The notes: generated by a model from the letters alone, not told the origin. A stretch of DNA of 64,000 nt from Arthrobacter sp. 9AX (GCF_902506095.1 NZ_LR733293.1:354416-418415), one strand, 5' to 3'; counted from the first letter of the stretch, positions 1-9,454 are shown. Numbers and translations are program-made.

Positions 1-43
1 CGCCGGGCACCGCTCCTATCTCACCCCAACGCTTAGGTGAACC

Positions 44-997
44 ATGTCTGTAACAAACGCTCCCGGCAGCGCCCCGGCGCGAAGCGCCGGCCGACCTCCG
101 AGCATGGGCGGTAACTTCTCCGCCTGGTCAAACCGGCACCGCAAATGGCTGTTTGCCGCCCCTGCGATGATCTTCGTCGGGGTCCTGATTGTCTTCCCGC
201 TGGCTTGGACCCTGTACCTGAGTCTGACCGATTCGCAGGGGTCCGTCCGCGCGGCCACGGAGTTCATCGGCCTTGAGAACTACCTCACCGTCCTCACCGA
301 CACCGAGCGGTTCTGGCCAGCAGTGGGCCGCACGCTCTCGTTCACCGGCGTTGCGCTGGTCTGTGAAGTGGTACTCGGAATGTGCGTCGCCCTGCTGCTG
401 TGGCGGCCCTTCCGCGGCGAAAAGTGGGTCCGGGTGGCCATCCTGCTCCCGCTGGTGGCCACCCCCGTGGCCGTCGGCATGATGTGGCGGCTGATCTTCG
501 ATCCGAACATCGGCTTCGCCAACCAGTTGCTCGGGATGGTCGGCATTCCGGCCCAGCCCTGGCTCTCCGGGCAGGACACCGCGCTCGGTACCACCATCTT
601 CATGGACGTGTGGCAGTGGACCCCCATGGTGGTGCTGATCCTGCTCGCCGGCCTGACATCACTTTCGGACGAACCTGACGAGGCGGCGCGGGTTGACGGC
701 GCCAACTCCTTCCAGCGCTTCTTCTACATCACCCTGCCGCTCATGATGCCCACCGTCATTGTTGCCATCCTGCTCCGGGGCATCGACGCCCTCAAAACCT
801 TCGACATCCTGTACGCCACCAAGGGCAAGGGCGGCGGGTCCTTCCACGAAGTGGAGACCCTGAACGTTTACGCGTACGGCCTGAGCTTCGACTACAACCA
901 GTACGGGCTGTCCTCAGCGGTGCTGATCCTGTTCTTTATGATCATCATCGGCTCCATGTGGCTGCTGACCATGCGCAAGAAAGCGGTAAGCAAATGA
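44..997 (+). CDS. Sugar ABC transporter permease, MalF/UgpA type
   Basis: Inner-membrane subunit of a carbohydrate importer, 317 aa. About six hydrophobic helices follow a basic cytoplasmic N-terminus; the first spans about residues 36-58. The EAA loop that docks the ATPase is visible near residue 212 (EAARVDGANS followed by ITLPL). The ATG at 44 has AGGTGA three bases upstream. Its stop overlaps the next permease as ATGA, so the two are translationally coupled. The binding protein expected in such systems must lie upstream of the window. Downstream galactonate enzymes suggest a substrate such as galactonate or a galactoside (inference). Confidence 0.9.
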   Translation: MSVTNAPGSAPARSAGRPPSMGGNFSAWSNRHRKWLFAAPAMIFVGVLIVFPLAWTLYLSLTDSQGSVRAATEFIGLENYLTVLTDTERFWPAVGRTLSFTGVALVCEVVLGMCVALLLWRPFRGEKWVRVAILLPLVATPVAVGMMWRLIFDPNIGFANQLLGMVGIPAQPWLSGQDTALGTTIFMDVWQWTPMVVLILLAGLTSLSDEPDEAARVDGANSFQRFFYITLPLMMPTVIVAILLRGIDALKTFDILYATKGKGGGSFHEVETLNVYAYGLSFDYNQYGLSSAVLILFFMIIIGSMWLLTMRKKAVSK

Positions 998-1875
998 CCG
1001 TCGCGACCCCCAACCAGACCTCCGCCGCCACACCCCAGGTGATCCGCCGCCGTCGTAAGCCCCTGCCCACACGCCTCTACAAGGTATTCCGTGTTGTGGC
1101 GCTCATCGTCGTGGTGCTCTTCCTTATCGCCCCGCTGTTCTGGATGCTCCTTGCCTCCTTCAAGACCAACGTGGACATCTACGACACCGGCAAGGCCCTG
1201 TTTTTCAGCCCCACCGGGGAGAACTACGCGAACGTCCTGCAGCGGAACAACTACTTCGTCTTCATCTTCAACAGCTTCTGGGTGGCCTTCGTGTCCACCG
1301 CGCTCTCGATCGTCCTGGGTGTTCCGGCCGCCTACGCCATGAGCCGGTTCACCATGCACCGCTCAGCGCTGGTGGTCCTCATGGCCCGCGTCATCCCGGG
1401 CGTTTCCCTGCTGGTGCCCTGGTACTACGTGTTCTCGAATCTGCGGATGGTGGGCAAGTTCGAGGTGCTGATCCTCAGCCACATGTTCGTGGCACTGCCG
1501 CTGATCGTCTACATCATGATGAGCTACTTCGATTCGCTGCCGCTGGAGCTGGAAGAATCCGCCCAGGTGGACGGACTCACCCCCATCGGCGCGTTCCGCC
1601 TCATCACGCTGCCGCTCGCGGTCTCCGGAATCGCCACCGCCGGCATCCTGTCGTTCATCTTCTCCTGGAACAACTTCATGTTTGCCCTGGTGCTCTCAGG
1701 CTCCAATACCAAGACGCTGCCCGTGGCCATCTTCGACTTTGTCTCCTACGCCAGCATCGACTGGGGTGGTCTCATGGCCGCGGCCACCGTAGTGACCATC
1801 CCGATCATGATCATTGCGCTTTTCACGCAGAAATACATCGTGTCCGGCCTCACCGCCGGCGCCACCAAGGGCTAG
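994..1875 (+). CDS. Sugar ABC transporter permease, MalG/UgpE type
   Basis: Second membrane subunit of the same importer, 293 aa. A longer in-frame start at 958 lies inside the previous gene; the ATG at 994 is chosen because it forms the ATGA overlap. The EAA loop near residue 186 reads EESAQVDG followed by LITLPLAVSG. The C-terminus (GLTAGATKG) is typical of MalG-type subunits. It is followed after seven bases by galactonate dehydratase, so transport and catabolism share an operon. No ATPase gene is in the cluster, which is common in actinobacteria, where one MsiK-type ATPase serves several importers (family knowledge). Confidence 0.9.
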   Translation: MTVATPNQTSAATPQVIRRRRKPLPTRLYKVFRVVALIVVVLFLIAPLFWMLLASFKTNVDIYDTGKALFFSPTGENYANVLQRNNYFVFIFNSFWVAFVSTALSIVLGVPAAYAMSRFTMHRSALVVLMARVIPGVSLLVPWYYVFSNLRMVGKFEVLILSHMFVALPLIVYIMMSYFDSLPLELEESAQVDGLTPIGAFRLITLPLAVSGIATAGILSFIFSWNNFMFALVLSGSNTKTLPVAIFDFVSYASIDWGGLMAAATVVTIPIMIIALFTQKYIVSGLTAGATKG

Positions 1876-1882
1876 GCATTAG

Positions 1883-3031
1883 ATGACACTCATCAGCAGG
1901 ATAGAAACCTTCCTCGTCGCCCCGCGCTGGCTCTTTGTCCGCATCGAGACGGACAGCGGGATCGTCGGGTGGGGCGAAGCGACGTGCGAGGGCCGCAGCG
2001 AGACGGTCCGCACCGCCGTCGACCAACTATCGGAACTGCTGATCGGCAACGACGCGCTCCGGATCGAAGACCACTGGCAGGTGATGACCAAGGGCTCCTT
2101 CTACCGCGGCGGCCCCATCCTGGCCAGCGCGGTGTCCGGCCTGGACCAGGCGTTGTGGGACATCGCGGGCAAGCACTTCAACACTCCGGTGCACCAGCTG
2201 CTGGGCGGCCACGTCCGGGACCGGATCCGGATGTACGGCTGGGTGGGCGGCGACGAACCGAACGAGGTCGCTGACCAGATAAGCGCCCAGCTGGAGGTTG
2301 GCCTGACGGCCGTCAAAATGAACGCGAGCGGCCGGATGAGCCCCATCGCCTCCGTGGCAGAGCTCGACGGCGTGGTAAGCCGGGTGGCCGCCGCCCGCGA
2401 AGTCCTGGGCGAACACCGGGACGTTGCGGTGGACTTCCATGGGCGCTTCAGCCTCGCCAACGCCCGGCGCGTGGCCCCCTTGCTGGAACCGTACCGGCCG
2501 TTCTTCCTCGAAGAACCAGTGGTCCCGGAAAACACGCACCTGCTGCGGGAATTCACCTCGTCCACCACCACGCCGGTCTCCAGCGGCGAGCGGCTCTACA
2601 GCCGGCAGGAATTCCTTCCTGCGCTGCAGGCCGGCATCGCCGTGGCCCAGCCGGACCTCTCCCATGCCGGCGGCATCACGGAGGTGCGCAAGATCGCCTC
2701 ACTGGCCGAGATCTATGAGGTGCAGCTCGCGCCGCACTGCCCGCTGGGGCCGCTGGCGCTGGCCGCGTGCCTGCAGGTTGGCTTCGCGACGCCCAACTTC
2801 CTCATCCAGGAACAAAGCATCGGTATCCACTACAACCAGGGCGCCGAGGTCCTGGACTACGTGGTGGACAAGAGGCCGCTGAAGTTTGTGGACGGGCACA
2901 TCGAACGGCTCACCGGCCCGGGCCTGGGCATCGAGATTGATGAAGCCGTGGTCCGTGCCGCAGACAAGCGCGGGCACACGTGGCGCGGTCCCGTCTGGCG
3001 CCAGCCGGATGGCGCCTTCGCCGAATGGTGA
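1883..3031 (+). CDS. dgoD: D-galactonate dehydratase
   Basis: Dehydrates D-galactonate to 2-keto-3-deoxygalactonate, the first step of the De Ley-Doudoroff pathway, in the cytoplasm. The 382-residue protein matches Escherichia coli DgoD along its length. The enolase-superfamily metal ligands are in place at D184, E210 (FFLEEPV) and E236 (SSGERLYS). The catalytic histidines are H186 (DFHGR) and H285 (APHCPLGP). The N-terminal capping domain begins ISRIETFLV and the C-terminus ends in AEW as in the family. It sits seven bases after the permease genes and is followed by the aldolase and kinase of the same pathway. Confidence 0.95.
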   Translation: MTLISRIETFLVAPRWLFVRIETDSGIVGWGEATCEGRSETVRTAVDQLSELLIGNDALRIEDHWQVMTKGSFYRGGPILASAVSGLDQALWDIAGKHFNTPVHQLLGGHVRDRIRMYGWVGGDEPNEVADQISAQLEVGLTAVKMNASGRMSPIASVAELDGVVSRVAAAREVLGEHRDVAVDFHGRFSLANARRVAPLLEPYRPFFLEEPVVPENTHLLREFTSSTTTPVSSGERLYSRQEFLPALQAGIAVAQPDLSHAGGITEVRKIASLAEIYEVQLAPHCPLGPLALAACLQVGFATPNFLIQEQSIGIHYNQGAEVLDYVVDKRPLKFVDGHIERLTGPGLGIEIDEAVVRAADKRGHTWRGPVWRQPDGAFAEW

Positions 3032-3082
3032 CGGCCTGGGCGCCGGGCATGGAGATGGACACCCCCTAATAAGGAGAAACCC

Positions 3083-3754
3083 TTGGAGAACACCCTGGCC
3101 CCGGAGGCGCTGCTCGCCGGCGTCCGTCACAGCCGGCTCGTAGCGATCGTGCGCGGAAATGACGGCGCCGCTGCCGCGCAGGCCGCGCTGGCGGCCATGG
3201 AGGAAGGCTTCGCCTACGTCGAAATTGCCCTCACCACCCCGGACGCCCTCGAGGCCATCACCTCAGTGCGCGCAGCTGCCCCCGCCGGATCCTTTGTCGG
3301 CGCAGGCACGGTACTGGGCAAGCAGGATGTGGACGACGTGGCCGCCGCGGGCGGCCAGTTCATCGTGACCCCGTCACTCGCGCCGTCCATCGAGGCAGCC
3401 GCCGGGCGCGGCATCCCCGTCCTCGCCGGGGCACTGACCCCGAGCGAGGCCTTCGAAGCCATGAACCGCGGCGCCACGGCCGTGAAGCTTTTTCCGGCCT
3501 CCATCGGCGGGCCGGGCTACCTCAAGGCCGTGCGCGACCCGTTCCCTGACATTCCCTTCATCGCCGTGGGTGGCGTGGGCCTCGACGAGGCTGCCGGATA
3601 TTGGGCGGCCGGTGCGATCGCCGTCGGACTTGGTGGACCACTGTTCGGCGACGCCGCATCCGGGGGTGACCTTGCTCCCATGCGCGAACGCGCGCGCAAA
3701 TTTGTTGCCTTGGCGGGGGAATACAGCGGCCGGCCCGCGGGGAACCTGCGGTGA
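3083..3754 (+). CDS. dgoA: 2-keto-3-deoxy-6-phosphogalactonate/gluconate aldolase
   Basis: Class I aldolase cleaving KDPGal (or KDPG) to pyruvate and glyceraldehyde 3-phosphate. The 223-residue TIM barrel shows the Schiff-base lysine K135 in TAVKLFPAS and the general base E47 in YVEIALTT. R24 in AIVRG binds carboxylate. The start is a TTG at 3083; an AAGGAG Shine-Dalgarno six bases upstream supports it and no ATG lies nearby. The stop overlaps the following kinase as GTGA. DgoA and Eda cannot be separated by sequence alone; the dgoD neighbour favours the galactonate form. Confidence 0.88.
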   Translation: MENTLAPEALLAGVRHSRLVAIVRGNDGAAAAQAALAAMEEGFAYVEIALTTPDALEAITSVRAAAPAGSFVGAGTVLGKQDVDDVAAAGGQFIVTPSLAPSIEAAAGRGIPVLAGALTPSEAFEAMNRGATAVKLFPASIGGPGYLKAVRDPFPDIPFIAVGGVGLDEAAGYWAAGAIAVGLGGPLFGDAASGGDLAPMRERARKFVALAGEYSGRPAGNLR

Positions 3755-4740
3755 CTGCCGCCGTCGGACTTCCTGCAGTGGACCTCCTGACCTTCGGCGA
3801 GTCCATGGTCTCGCTGCGCTCTGCGGGACCGCTCTCTGCAGGTGGTGCGCTGACGATGCATGTGGCCGGCGCCGAGTCCAACGTGGCCGTGGGTGTCACC
3901 CGGCTCGGGCACACGGTCAGCTGGGCCGGTGTGGTGGGGGCGGACCCGCACGGCGAGTTCATCCTCCGCCAGCTCCGGGCCGAGGGTGTGCAGTTACACC
4001 AGCGCGAGGACCCGTCCCGCCGGACCGGGGTGATGTTCCTCGAACAGCGCACTGCGGACCTCACCCGGGCCTTCTACTACCGTTCCGGCTCCGCAGGATC
4101 GACGCTCCGCCGGGAGGACGTGGACCGCGCCCTGCAACCCGGCGCCCGCATCCTCCATCTGACCGGTATCACGCCGGCGCTCAGTGCCGAGTCCCGGAAA
4201 GCGGTGGAGTACGCCGCAGAGCGTGCCACCGCCGCGGGCATCACGGTATCCCTTGACGTCAACTACCGCAGCAAGCTCTGGTCGCGGGAAGAAGCGCGGG
4301 AAGCGCTCGTGCCCCTCGTCCCGCATGCCACCATCATCATTGCGTCCGACGACGAACTTGGCCTGGTAGCCGCCTCACCGGCCGCTGGGCGGGACAGCGA
4401 TGCGCTGGAAACAGCGGCGGCTGCCGAACTGCTGGGGCGCGGCGTGCGCGAGGTAGTGGTGAAGCGCGGAGCTGCCGGCGCCGGCGTCCACACCACAGAT
4501 GGCCGGTGGGAAGCCCCCGCCGTGCCCGTCACCAGCATCGACACCGTCGGCGCCGGTGACGCCTTCACCGCCGGCTACCTTTCGGCGTTGCTCGACGGCG
4601 AGGACGTGGCCGGCCGCCTGCAGCGCGGCGCCCTGCTGGGTGCTTTTGCCGTGAGCACGGCAGGGGACTGGGAGGGCCTGCCCGCACGGGCGGAACTTGC
4701 CCTGCTCGGGACCACGCCGGGTGGAACCACCCAGCGCTGA
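3751..4740 (+). CDS. 2-keto-3-deoxygluconate/galactonate kinase (PfkB family)
   Basis: Phosphorylates 2-keto-3-deoxygalactonate (or gluconate) with ATP to give the aldolase substrate. The 329-residue ribokinase-fold protein has the first PfkB signature as AGAESNVAVGVTRLG near residue 30. The second, DTVGAGDAF, carries the catalytic aspartate near residue 270. The GTG start overlaps the aldolase stop (GTGA). Together with dehydratase and aldolase this completes conversion of galactonate to pyruvate and triose phosphate. Sugar specificity is inferred from context. Confidence 0.85.
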   Translation: MTAAVGLPAVDLLTFGESMVSLRSAGPLSAGGALTMHVAGAESNVAVGVTRLGHTVSWAGVVGADPHGEFILRQLRAEGVQLHQREDPSRRTGVMFLEQRTADLTRAFYYRSGSAGSTLRREDVDRALQPGARILHLTGITPALSAESRKAVEYAAERATAAGITVSLDVNYRSKLWSREEAREALVPLVPHATIIIASDDELGLVAASPAAGRDSDALETAAAAELLGRGVREVVVKRGAAGAGVHTTDGRWEAPAVPVTSIDTVGAGDAFTAGYLSALLDGEDVAGRLQRGALLGAFAVSTAGDWEGLPARAELALLGTTPGGTTQR

Positions 4741-4786
4741 CCCGTGCCCAGGGGCGGGTGTTACCGGACGGGGTCACGGATTCGCC

Positions 4787-4814
4787 TTGGGCTGCCGCCA
4801 GGTGCCACCATAAT
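4787..4814 (+). promoter_or_regulatory. Candidate promoter of the BASS transporter gene
   Basis: TTGGGC and CATAAT are separated by 16 bases. The -10 ends three bases before the ATG at 4818, so the transcript would be nearly leaderless. No Shine-Dalgarno is visible before that ATG, which fits. Weak -35 match. Confidence 0.35.
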
Positions 4815-4817
4815 TGG

Positions 4818-5816
4818 ATGCTTGAGGCAACAAACTCCCCGAACACCACCGAAGAAACGCCCGTTAACCCGGCCCTGGCCGCGGAAAGCAAGATCGCGCG
4901 CGTTGCGGTGACGGTGTTTCCGATCCTGGTGGTGGTTGCCGGCGTCGTGGGGTTCCTGGCGCCCGGCGCCTTCAAACCGCTGGCACCCACCGTTCCCTAC
5001 CTGCTGGGGATCATTATGTTCTGCATGGGCCTCACGCTGACCCCGCCGGACTTCGCCGCCGTCGCAAAGCGTCCCTGGGCCGTGGCCTTGGGAATCGTGG
5101 CGCACTACATCATCATGCCCGGCGCGGGCTGGCTGATCGCCGCCGCCCTCAACCTGGAGCCGGAACTGGCCGTCGGCCTGATCCTGGTGGGCTGCGCGCC
5201 GTCCGGCACCGCCTCCAACGTGATGGCCTTCCTGGCCAAGGGGGACGTGGCCCTTTCGGTGGCGGTCGCCTCCGTCTCCACGCTCATCGCCCCGATCGTC
5301 ACCCCGCTGCTGGTCCTGTTCCTCGCAGGCTCCTACCTCCAGATCGACGCCGCGGGCATGGTCCTGGACATCGCCAAGACGGTCCTCCTGCCGGTGGTCG
5401 CCGGCCTGCTGGCCCGCCTGTTCCTCAAGAAGCTCGTCGCGAAGGTGCTGCCGGCGCTTCCCTGGGCCTCCGCCGTCGTGATTTCCCTGATTGTGGCCAT
5501 TGTGGTGGCCGGCAGTGCGGGGAAGATCGTTGCGGCGGGCGCCATTGTGTTCCTGGCGGTTGTGCTGCACAACGGCTTCGGACTGGGCCTGGGTTACCTT
5601 GCGGGCAAGATCGGCCGGCTGGACAGCAAGGCGCGCCGGGCCCTGGCGTTCGAGGTGGGCATGCAGAACTCCGGGCTCGCGGCGACGCTGGCCACCACCC
5701 ACTTCAGCCCGCTGGCTGCCCTGCCGTCGGCCGTGTTCTCGCTGTGGCACAACATTTCCGGGGCCATCGTGGCTGCCTGGCTGGCACGCCGGCCGCTCGG
5801 GGACACCAAGCCCTGA
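4818..5816 (+). CDS. Bile acid:sodium symporter family (BASS) transporter
   Basis: Sodium-coupled organic-anion transporter, 332 aa with about ten membrane segments. The BASS core is recognisable in GIIMFCMGLTLTPPDF, in the crossover helix VGCAPSGTASNVMAFLAKGDVALSVAVASVSTLIAP, and near the C-terminus in EVGMQNSGLAATLA. An upstream GTG at 4758 would add 20 poorly conserved residues; the ATG at 4818 is preferred because the hydrophobic domain follows at normal distance. It lies 77 bases after the galactonate operon and probably has its own promoter. The substrate is unknown; bacterial members carry pantoate, keto acids or other anions, not only bile acids. Confidence 0.85.
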   Translation: MLEATNSPNTTEETPVNPALAAESKIARVAVTVFPILVVVAGVVGFLAPGAFKPLAPTVPYLLGIIMFCMGLTLTPPDFAAVAKRPWAVALGIVAHYIIMPGAGWLIAAALNLEPELAVGLILVGCAPSGTASNVMAFLAKGDVALSVAVASVSTLIAPIVTPLLVLFLAGSYLQIDAAGMVLDIAKTVLLPVVAGLLARLFLKKLVAKVLPALPWASAVVISLIVAIVVAGSAGKIVAAGAIVFLAVVLHNGFGLGLGYLAGKIGRLDSKARRALAFEVGMQNSGLAATLATTHFSPLAALPSAVFSLWHNISGAIVAAWLARRPLGDTKP

Positions 5817-5842
5817 CCGGCCAACACGCGTCCCCGAAGCCG

Positions 5843-5857
5843 TTTCATTCAGTGAAA
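5843..5857. promoter_or_regulatory. Palindromic operator TTTCA-N5-TGAAA (copy 1)
   Basis: TTTCA TTCAG TGAAA lies about 110-120 bases before the alpha/beta hydrolase gene that opens the catabolic operon. The same half-sites with the same five-base gap recur at 11908-11922 in front of the bicupin and carboxylesterase. The arms extend to GTTTCA/TGAAAC here. The shape would suit an IclR-type regulator; no such regulator is in the window. Confidence 0.55.
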
Positions 5858-5965
5858 CCGGCCATGCGGAGCGGACTCCCTGTGCGCGAAAGTTGAGTCG
5901 TGACGCGGTCCACACTGGTGGCCCGGCGCATGAACGAAACGGCGCGGTAAGACATGGAGTCAAGG

Positions 5966-6826
5966 ATGACGGCAGGACGGGTCCTGAAGGGCGTCGAGTT
6001 TGCCCACCCGGAGGGCTCAGCGCCGCTGCTGCTTGACCTGTACCTCCCCGTCGCCCCGCAGTCCGAAGCCCTGCCCGCGGTGGTCCACTTCCACGGCGGC
6101 GGCTGGCGCGTCGGCGGACGCTCTTCCCTCGGCCCGCAGGTGGACTCCCTGGGACTGAGCCCGATCGAGCGCCTGGTGGACGCCGGGTTTGTGGTGGCTT
6201 CCGCCGACTACCGGCTAAGTTCCGCAGCGCTCTTCCCGGCCCAGCTGCTGGACGCCAAGGCTGCCGTCCGCTGGCTCCGGGCGCATGCCGCGGACTACAA
6301 CGTGGACCCGGACAGGATCTACGCGTGGGGTGATTCCGCCGGCGGCCACCTTGCCAGCCTGGTGGGGCTGACCGCCGGATCCAAGGCCGGCGCGGGTCGT
6401 GATGTGGGCGACACGGTTGCCGCCGTCGCGGCCTGGTACCCGCCCACTGACCTCCTGCGGATGGGCGGACAACGCCTCCCGAACGCCGCCGCCGGCGCCG
6501 ACGATCCCGGCTCCCGCGAGGCGCTCCTCCTCGGGGCCCAGCCGGCCGACGCTCCGGACAAGGCAGCCGCCGCCAGCCCCCTCACCTATGCGGGCAACCC
6601 CGCCCCGCCCTTTTTCCTGGCCCACGGCACCGCGGACCGCTTCGTCCCGCCGGCCCAGTCCACCTCGCTGGCCGCGGCGCTGGAAGCCGCGGGCACCGAC
6701 GTCGAACTCCTGCTCATTGAAGGCGCGGACCACATGTGGCAACTGCCCGGACAGGACCCTGCCGCCGCAGTACAGGCCGCCGACGCCACCATCGACTTTT
6801 TCCGCCGCCAGGCACACAAACCCTGA
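5966..6826 (+). CDS. Alpha/beta hydrolase (esterase, BD-FAE/HSL-like)
   Basis: Soluble carboxylic-ester hydrolase, 286 aa. It has the oxyanion-hole motif HGGGWRVGG near residue 35 and the nucleophile elbow WGDSAGGH. The acid and base are offered by HGTADRFV and GADHMW near the C-terminus. An ATG at 5954 would add four residues; 5966 is chosen because GGAG lies six bases before it. It is the first gene of an operon with an FAH hydrolase, an FAD hydroxylase and a DUF3500 protein. A role in opening an ester or depside of a phenolic compound is inferred from these neighbours only. Confidence 0.8.
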   Translation: MTAGRVLKGVEFAHPEGSAPLLLDLYLPVAPQSEALPAVVHFHGGGWRVGGRSSLGPQVDSLGLSPIERLVDAGFVVASADYRLSSAALFPAQLLDAKAAVRWLRAHAADYNVDPDRIYAWGDSAGGHLASLVGLTAGSKAGAGRDVGDTVAAVAAWYPPTDLLRMGGQRLPNAAAGADDPGSREALLLGAQPADAPDKAAAASPLTYAGNPAPPFFLAHGTADRFVPPAQSTSLAAALEAAGTDVELLLIEGADHMWQLPGQDPAAAVQAADATIDFFRRQAHKP

Positions 6827-6842
6827 TCTGAAAGGCCCTTCC

Positions 6843-7700
6843 ATGCAGTTTGTTGGCATCACCCACCAAGGCGAATCCTGGGCCGCGGCCCTCGCGGACA
6901 CGCGCCTTTTTCCGCTCGCACCGGTCGCCGAATTCTGGGCGGACCCTGCCGGCTGGCAGGACAAGGCGGTCACGCTGACGGCCGACGCCGGCGCCTTGCT
7001 TGAGCGCGGCAGCGTCACCGAAGTGCCACTCGTCCCCGCCGCGGCCCGCGTGATCTGCGTGGGCCTTAACTACAAGGCGCACGTTGCCGAGGGCAGCTAC
7101 AAGGACCAGGATCTGCCGGACCACCCCACGCTGTTCGGGCGCTGGACGGCGTCGCTCTCGGTGGGCAACGTTCCGGTGCCCGTGCCGGCCGGCGAGGACG
7201 GGCTGGATTGGGAAGGCGAAGTCGCCGCCTACATCGGCCGGCGCGTGGAGTCCGCTGACGAGGCCGAGGCTGCGGACGCGGTCTTCGGCTACTCCACCTT
7301 CAACGACATCACCGCCCGCCGGGCGCAGAAGCTCACCACGCAGTGGACCCTGGGCAAGAACGGCGACTTCACCGGCCCGCTCGGGCCCCTGGTCAGCAGG
7401 GACGACGTGGGTGACCTCCGCGACGGCCTGCAGGTGCGCACCCGGGTGAACGGCATCGAGGCGCAGAACGGCAACACCCGGGACATGATCTTCTCCGTCC
7501 CTGCCATCATCTCCCTGATTAGCCAGACCCTGACGCTGCACCCCGGCGACGTCATCGCCACCGGCACTCCGGAAGGCGTGGGCTACGCCCGGAACCCGCA
7601 GTGGCTGCTGCAGCCCGGCGATACCGTCGAGGTGGAAATCGACAAGCTCGGCACGCTGACCACACCGGTGGGCGAGCCGTCCCTGCGGAGCCGGGCCTGA
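6843..7700 (+). CDS. Fumarylacetoacetate hydrolase family protein
   Basis: Divalent-metal hydrolase or decarboxylase acting on beta-diketo acids produced by aromatic-ring cleavage, 285 aa. The FAH metal-site motifs are present as DWEGEVAAYIGRR and GYSTFNDITARRAQ, and the C-terminal TGTPEGVGYAR is typical. The ATG at 6843 is chosen over much longer in-frame extensions because GAAAGG lies just upstream and the family fold begins there. The stop overlaps the next gene as TGATG. It could be a 2-hydroxymuconate-type or acylpyruvate hydrolase; the exact substrate cannot be read from sequence. Confidence 0.85.
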   Translation: MQFVGITHQGESWAAALADTRLFPLAPVAEFWADPAGWQDKAVTLTADAGALLERGSVTEVPLVPAAARVICVGLNYKAHVAEGSYKDQDLPDHPTLFGRWTASLSVGNVPVPVPAGEDGLDWEGEVAAYIGRRVESADEAEAADAVFGYSTFNDITARRAQKLTTQWTLGKNGDFTGPLGPLVSRDDVGDLRDGLQVRTRVNGIEAQNGNTRDMIFSVPAIISLISQTLTLHPGDVIATGTPEGVGYARNPQWLLQPGDTVEVEIDKLGTLTTPVGEPSLRSRA

Positions 7701-9454
7701 TGGGCGCCCATCGTTTCGCCTCCCCGGACCAGATCCCCGGGCAGGTGCAGATCCTGATTTCCGGCGGCGGACCGAGTGGCCTGTTCCTGGCGCTGGACCT
7801 CGCCTCGCGGGGCATCCCGAGCCTGGTGGTGGAGCCGCGGGATTCCGTGGACCACGCCCGGCCCCGGGCCAAAACCACCAACGCCCGCACCATGACGCAC
7901 CTGCGCCGGCTGGGCCTGGCCGATGCCCTGCGCGCGGCATCCCCGCTGCCCGTGGAGTACTCGCAGGACGTCAGCTTCTGCACCGGACTGACCGGTCCGG
8001 GCGCCCATGAACTGCGCCGGTTCCGGAACGCTTTCCAGCTGGTGCCCGGCCGGTACGGGCCGCAGCCGGAGTGCGGCCAGCAGGTTCCGCAGCCCGTGCT
8101 CGAGGAAGTGCTGCGCGCCGCCGTCGCCCGATCGCCCCTGGCGAGGATGGTGACGGGCTGGAGCGTGGAGTCGGTTGCGGATTCCGGGACCGGGTACACC
8201 GCCGTGATTTTCGATGCTTCCGGTGCCCGGCGCACCCTTTCCGCCGACTTCGTGATCGGTGCCGATGGCGCGTCCTCCGCCGTGCGCCGCAGCCTCGGCA
8301 TCCGCCTCGAAGGCGGGTCTGCGTCCCTGTCCAACATCAGCATCCTGTTCCGGTCCCCGGGGCTTGCGTCCGCTGTGGCGCTGGACCCGGCCGTGCAGTA
8401 CTGGGTGGTGGGCGCTGGAACCTCCGGGATGGTGGGTCCGATGGCCCTGGACGGGACTTGGTGGGCCATCATCCAGGGCGTCGACCCGCAGGAGGCAGTG
8501 GATCCCGCCACGGCCGGCGGGATGGTCCGTTCCCTGGTGGGGGCCGACGTCGACATTGACGTCCTGGCCACCGACCCGTGGACGGCGCGCATGCTGCTGG
8601 CCCCGGAGTACCGCCGCGGGGGAGTGTTCCTGGTGGGCGATGCCGCGCACCTCAATCCGCCGTGGGGCGGGCACGGGTTCAACACCTGCGTGGGGGACGC
8701 CGCCAACCTGGCGTGGAAGCTCGCCGCGGTGCTCGCCGGGTGGGCCGGCGCGAACCTGCTGGACAGCTATGAATTTGAGCGCCGCCCGGTGGCCGCCCGC
8801 ACCATCAGCGATGCCGCCGCCAACGGCAAGGCGCTCGCCTACCACTTCGCCGATGCTGCGCTCCTGGCTTCCGGTCCTGCCGGGGCTTCCGCGAGGGCTG
8901 CTGCCCACGAAGCCCTTGCGGTCAAACAGAGCGAGTTCGATTCCCTGGGCCTGGTCCTGGGATACGCCTACGGGGACTCGCCCGTTGTGGTCCCTGACGG
9001 GTCACCGGCACCGGTGGAGGACCCCATCGTGTACGTCCCGTCCGCCAGCCCGGGAGCCTTGCTTCCGCACGCCTGGCTGGACAGTGCCGCCTCCGTCTAT
9101 GACCTTCTGGGCCAGGGTTTTACGCTGCTGGTTGACGCGGCAGCGCTCGCCGGCAGGCCGGTTGAAGAGTCGTTTGCCTCCGTGACTGCGGCCGCTAACC
9201 GAACGGGGATCCCGGTGGCGATTGCCGCCGTCGGGCCGTTCGACGACGGGACGTCACCGTCCGAGCTGTGGGGAGCCGACGCCGTCCTGGTCCGCCCGGA
9301 CCAGCATGTGGCCTGGCGCGGGACTTCGGCTGAGACGGCGGCGGCCGCGCTGGCCGTGGCCGCCGGCCTTCGGCTCACGGCCGACCCGGGACAGCAGCTG
9401 CACCAGCCCACTGAGCAGGAAGGGAAGGCCCGTGTCCGAGTCGTCGTTCCGTGA
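7700..9454 (+). CDS. FAD-dependent aromatic hydroxylase (PheA/TfdB family)
   Basis: Group A flavoprotein monooxygenase that hydroxylates a phenolic ring using NAD(P)H and oxygen, 584 aa. The FAD-binding GGGPSGLFLALDLASRG is near the N-terminus. The DG motif reads VIGADGASSAVRRSLG, and the second FAD motif is [15 protein letters not shown] followed by NTCVGDAANLAWKLA. A C-terminal thioredoxin-fold extension, usual in phenol hydroxylase relatives, follows from about residue 440. The ATG at 7700 shares one base with the previous stop. The neighbouring FAH hydrolase suggests that the hydroxylated ring is later cleaved. Confidence 0.88.
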   Translation: MGAHRFASPDQIPGQVQILISGGGPSGLFLALDLASRGIPSLVVEPRDSVDHARPRAKTTNARTMTHLRRLGLADALRAASPLPVEYSQDVSFCTGLTGPGAHELRRFRNAFQLVPGRYGPQPECGQQVPQPVLEEVLRAAVARSPLARMVTGWSVESVADSGTGYTAVIFDASGARRTLSADFVIGADGASSAVRRSLGIRLEGGSASLSNISILFRSPGLASAVALDPAVQYWVVGAGTSGMVGPMALDGTWWAIIQGVDPQEAVDPATAGGMVRSLVGADVDIDVLATDPWTARMLLAPEYRRGGVFLVGDAAHLNPPWGGHGFNTCVGDAANLAWKLAAVLAGWAGANLLDSYEFERRPVAARTISDAAANGKALAYHFADAALLASGPAGASARAAAHEALAVKQSEFDSLGLVLGYAYGDSPVVVPDGSPAPVEDPIVYVPSASPGALLPHAWLDSAASVYDLLGQGFTLLVDAAALAGRPVEESFASVTAAANRTGIPVAIAAVGPFDDGTSPSELWGADAVLVRPDQHVAWRGTSAETAAAALAVAAGLRLTADPGQQLHQPTEQEGKARVRVVVP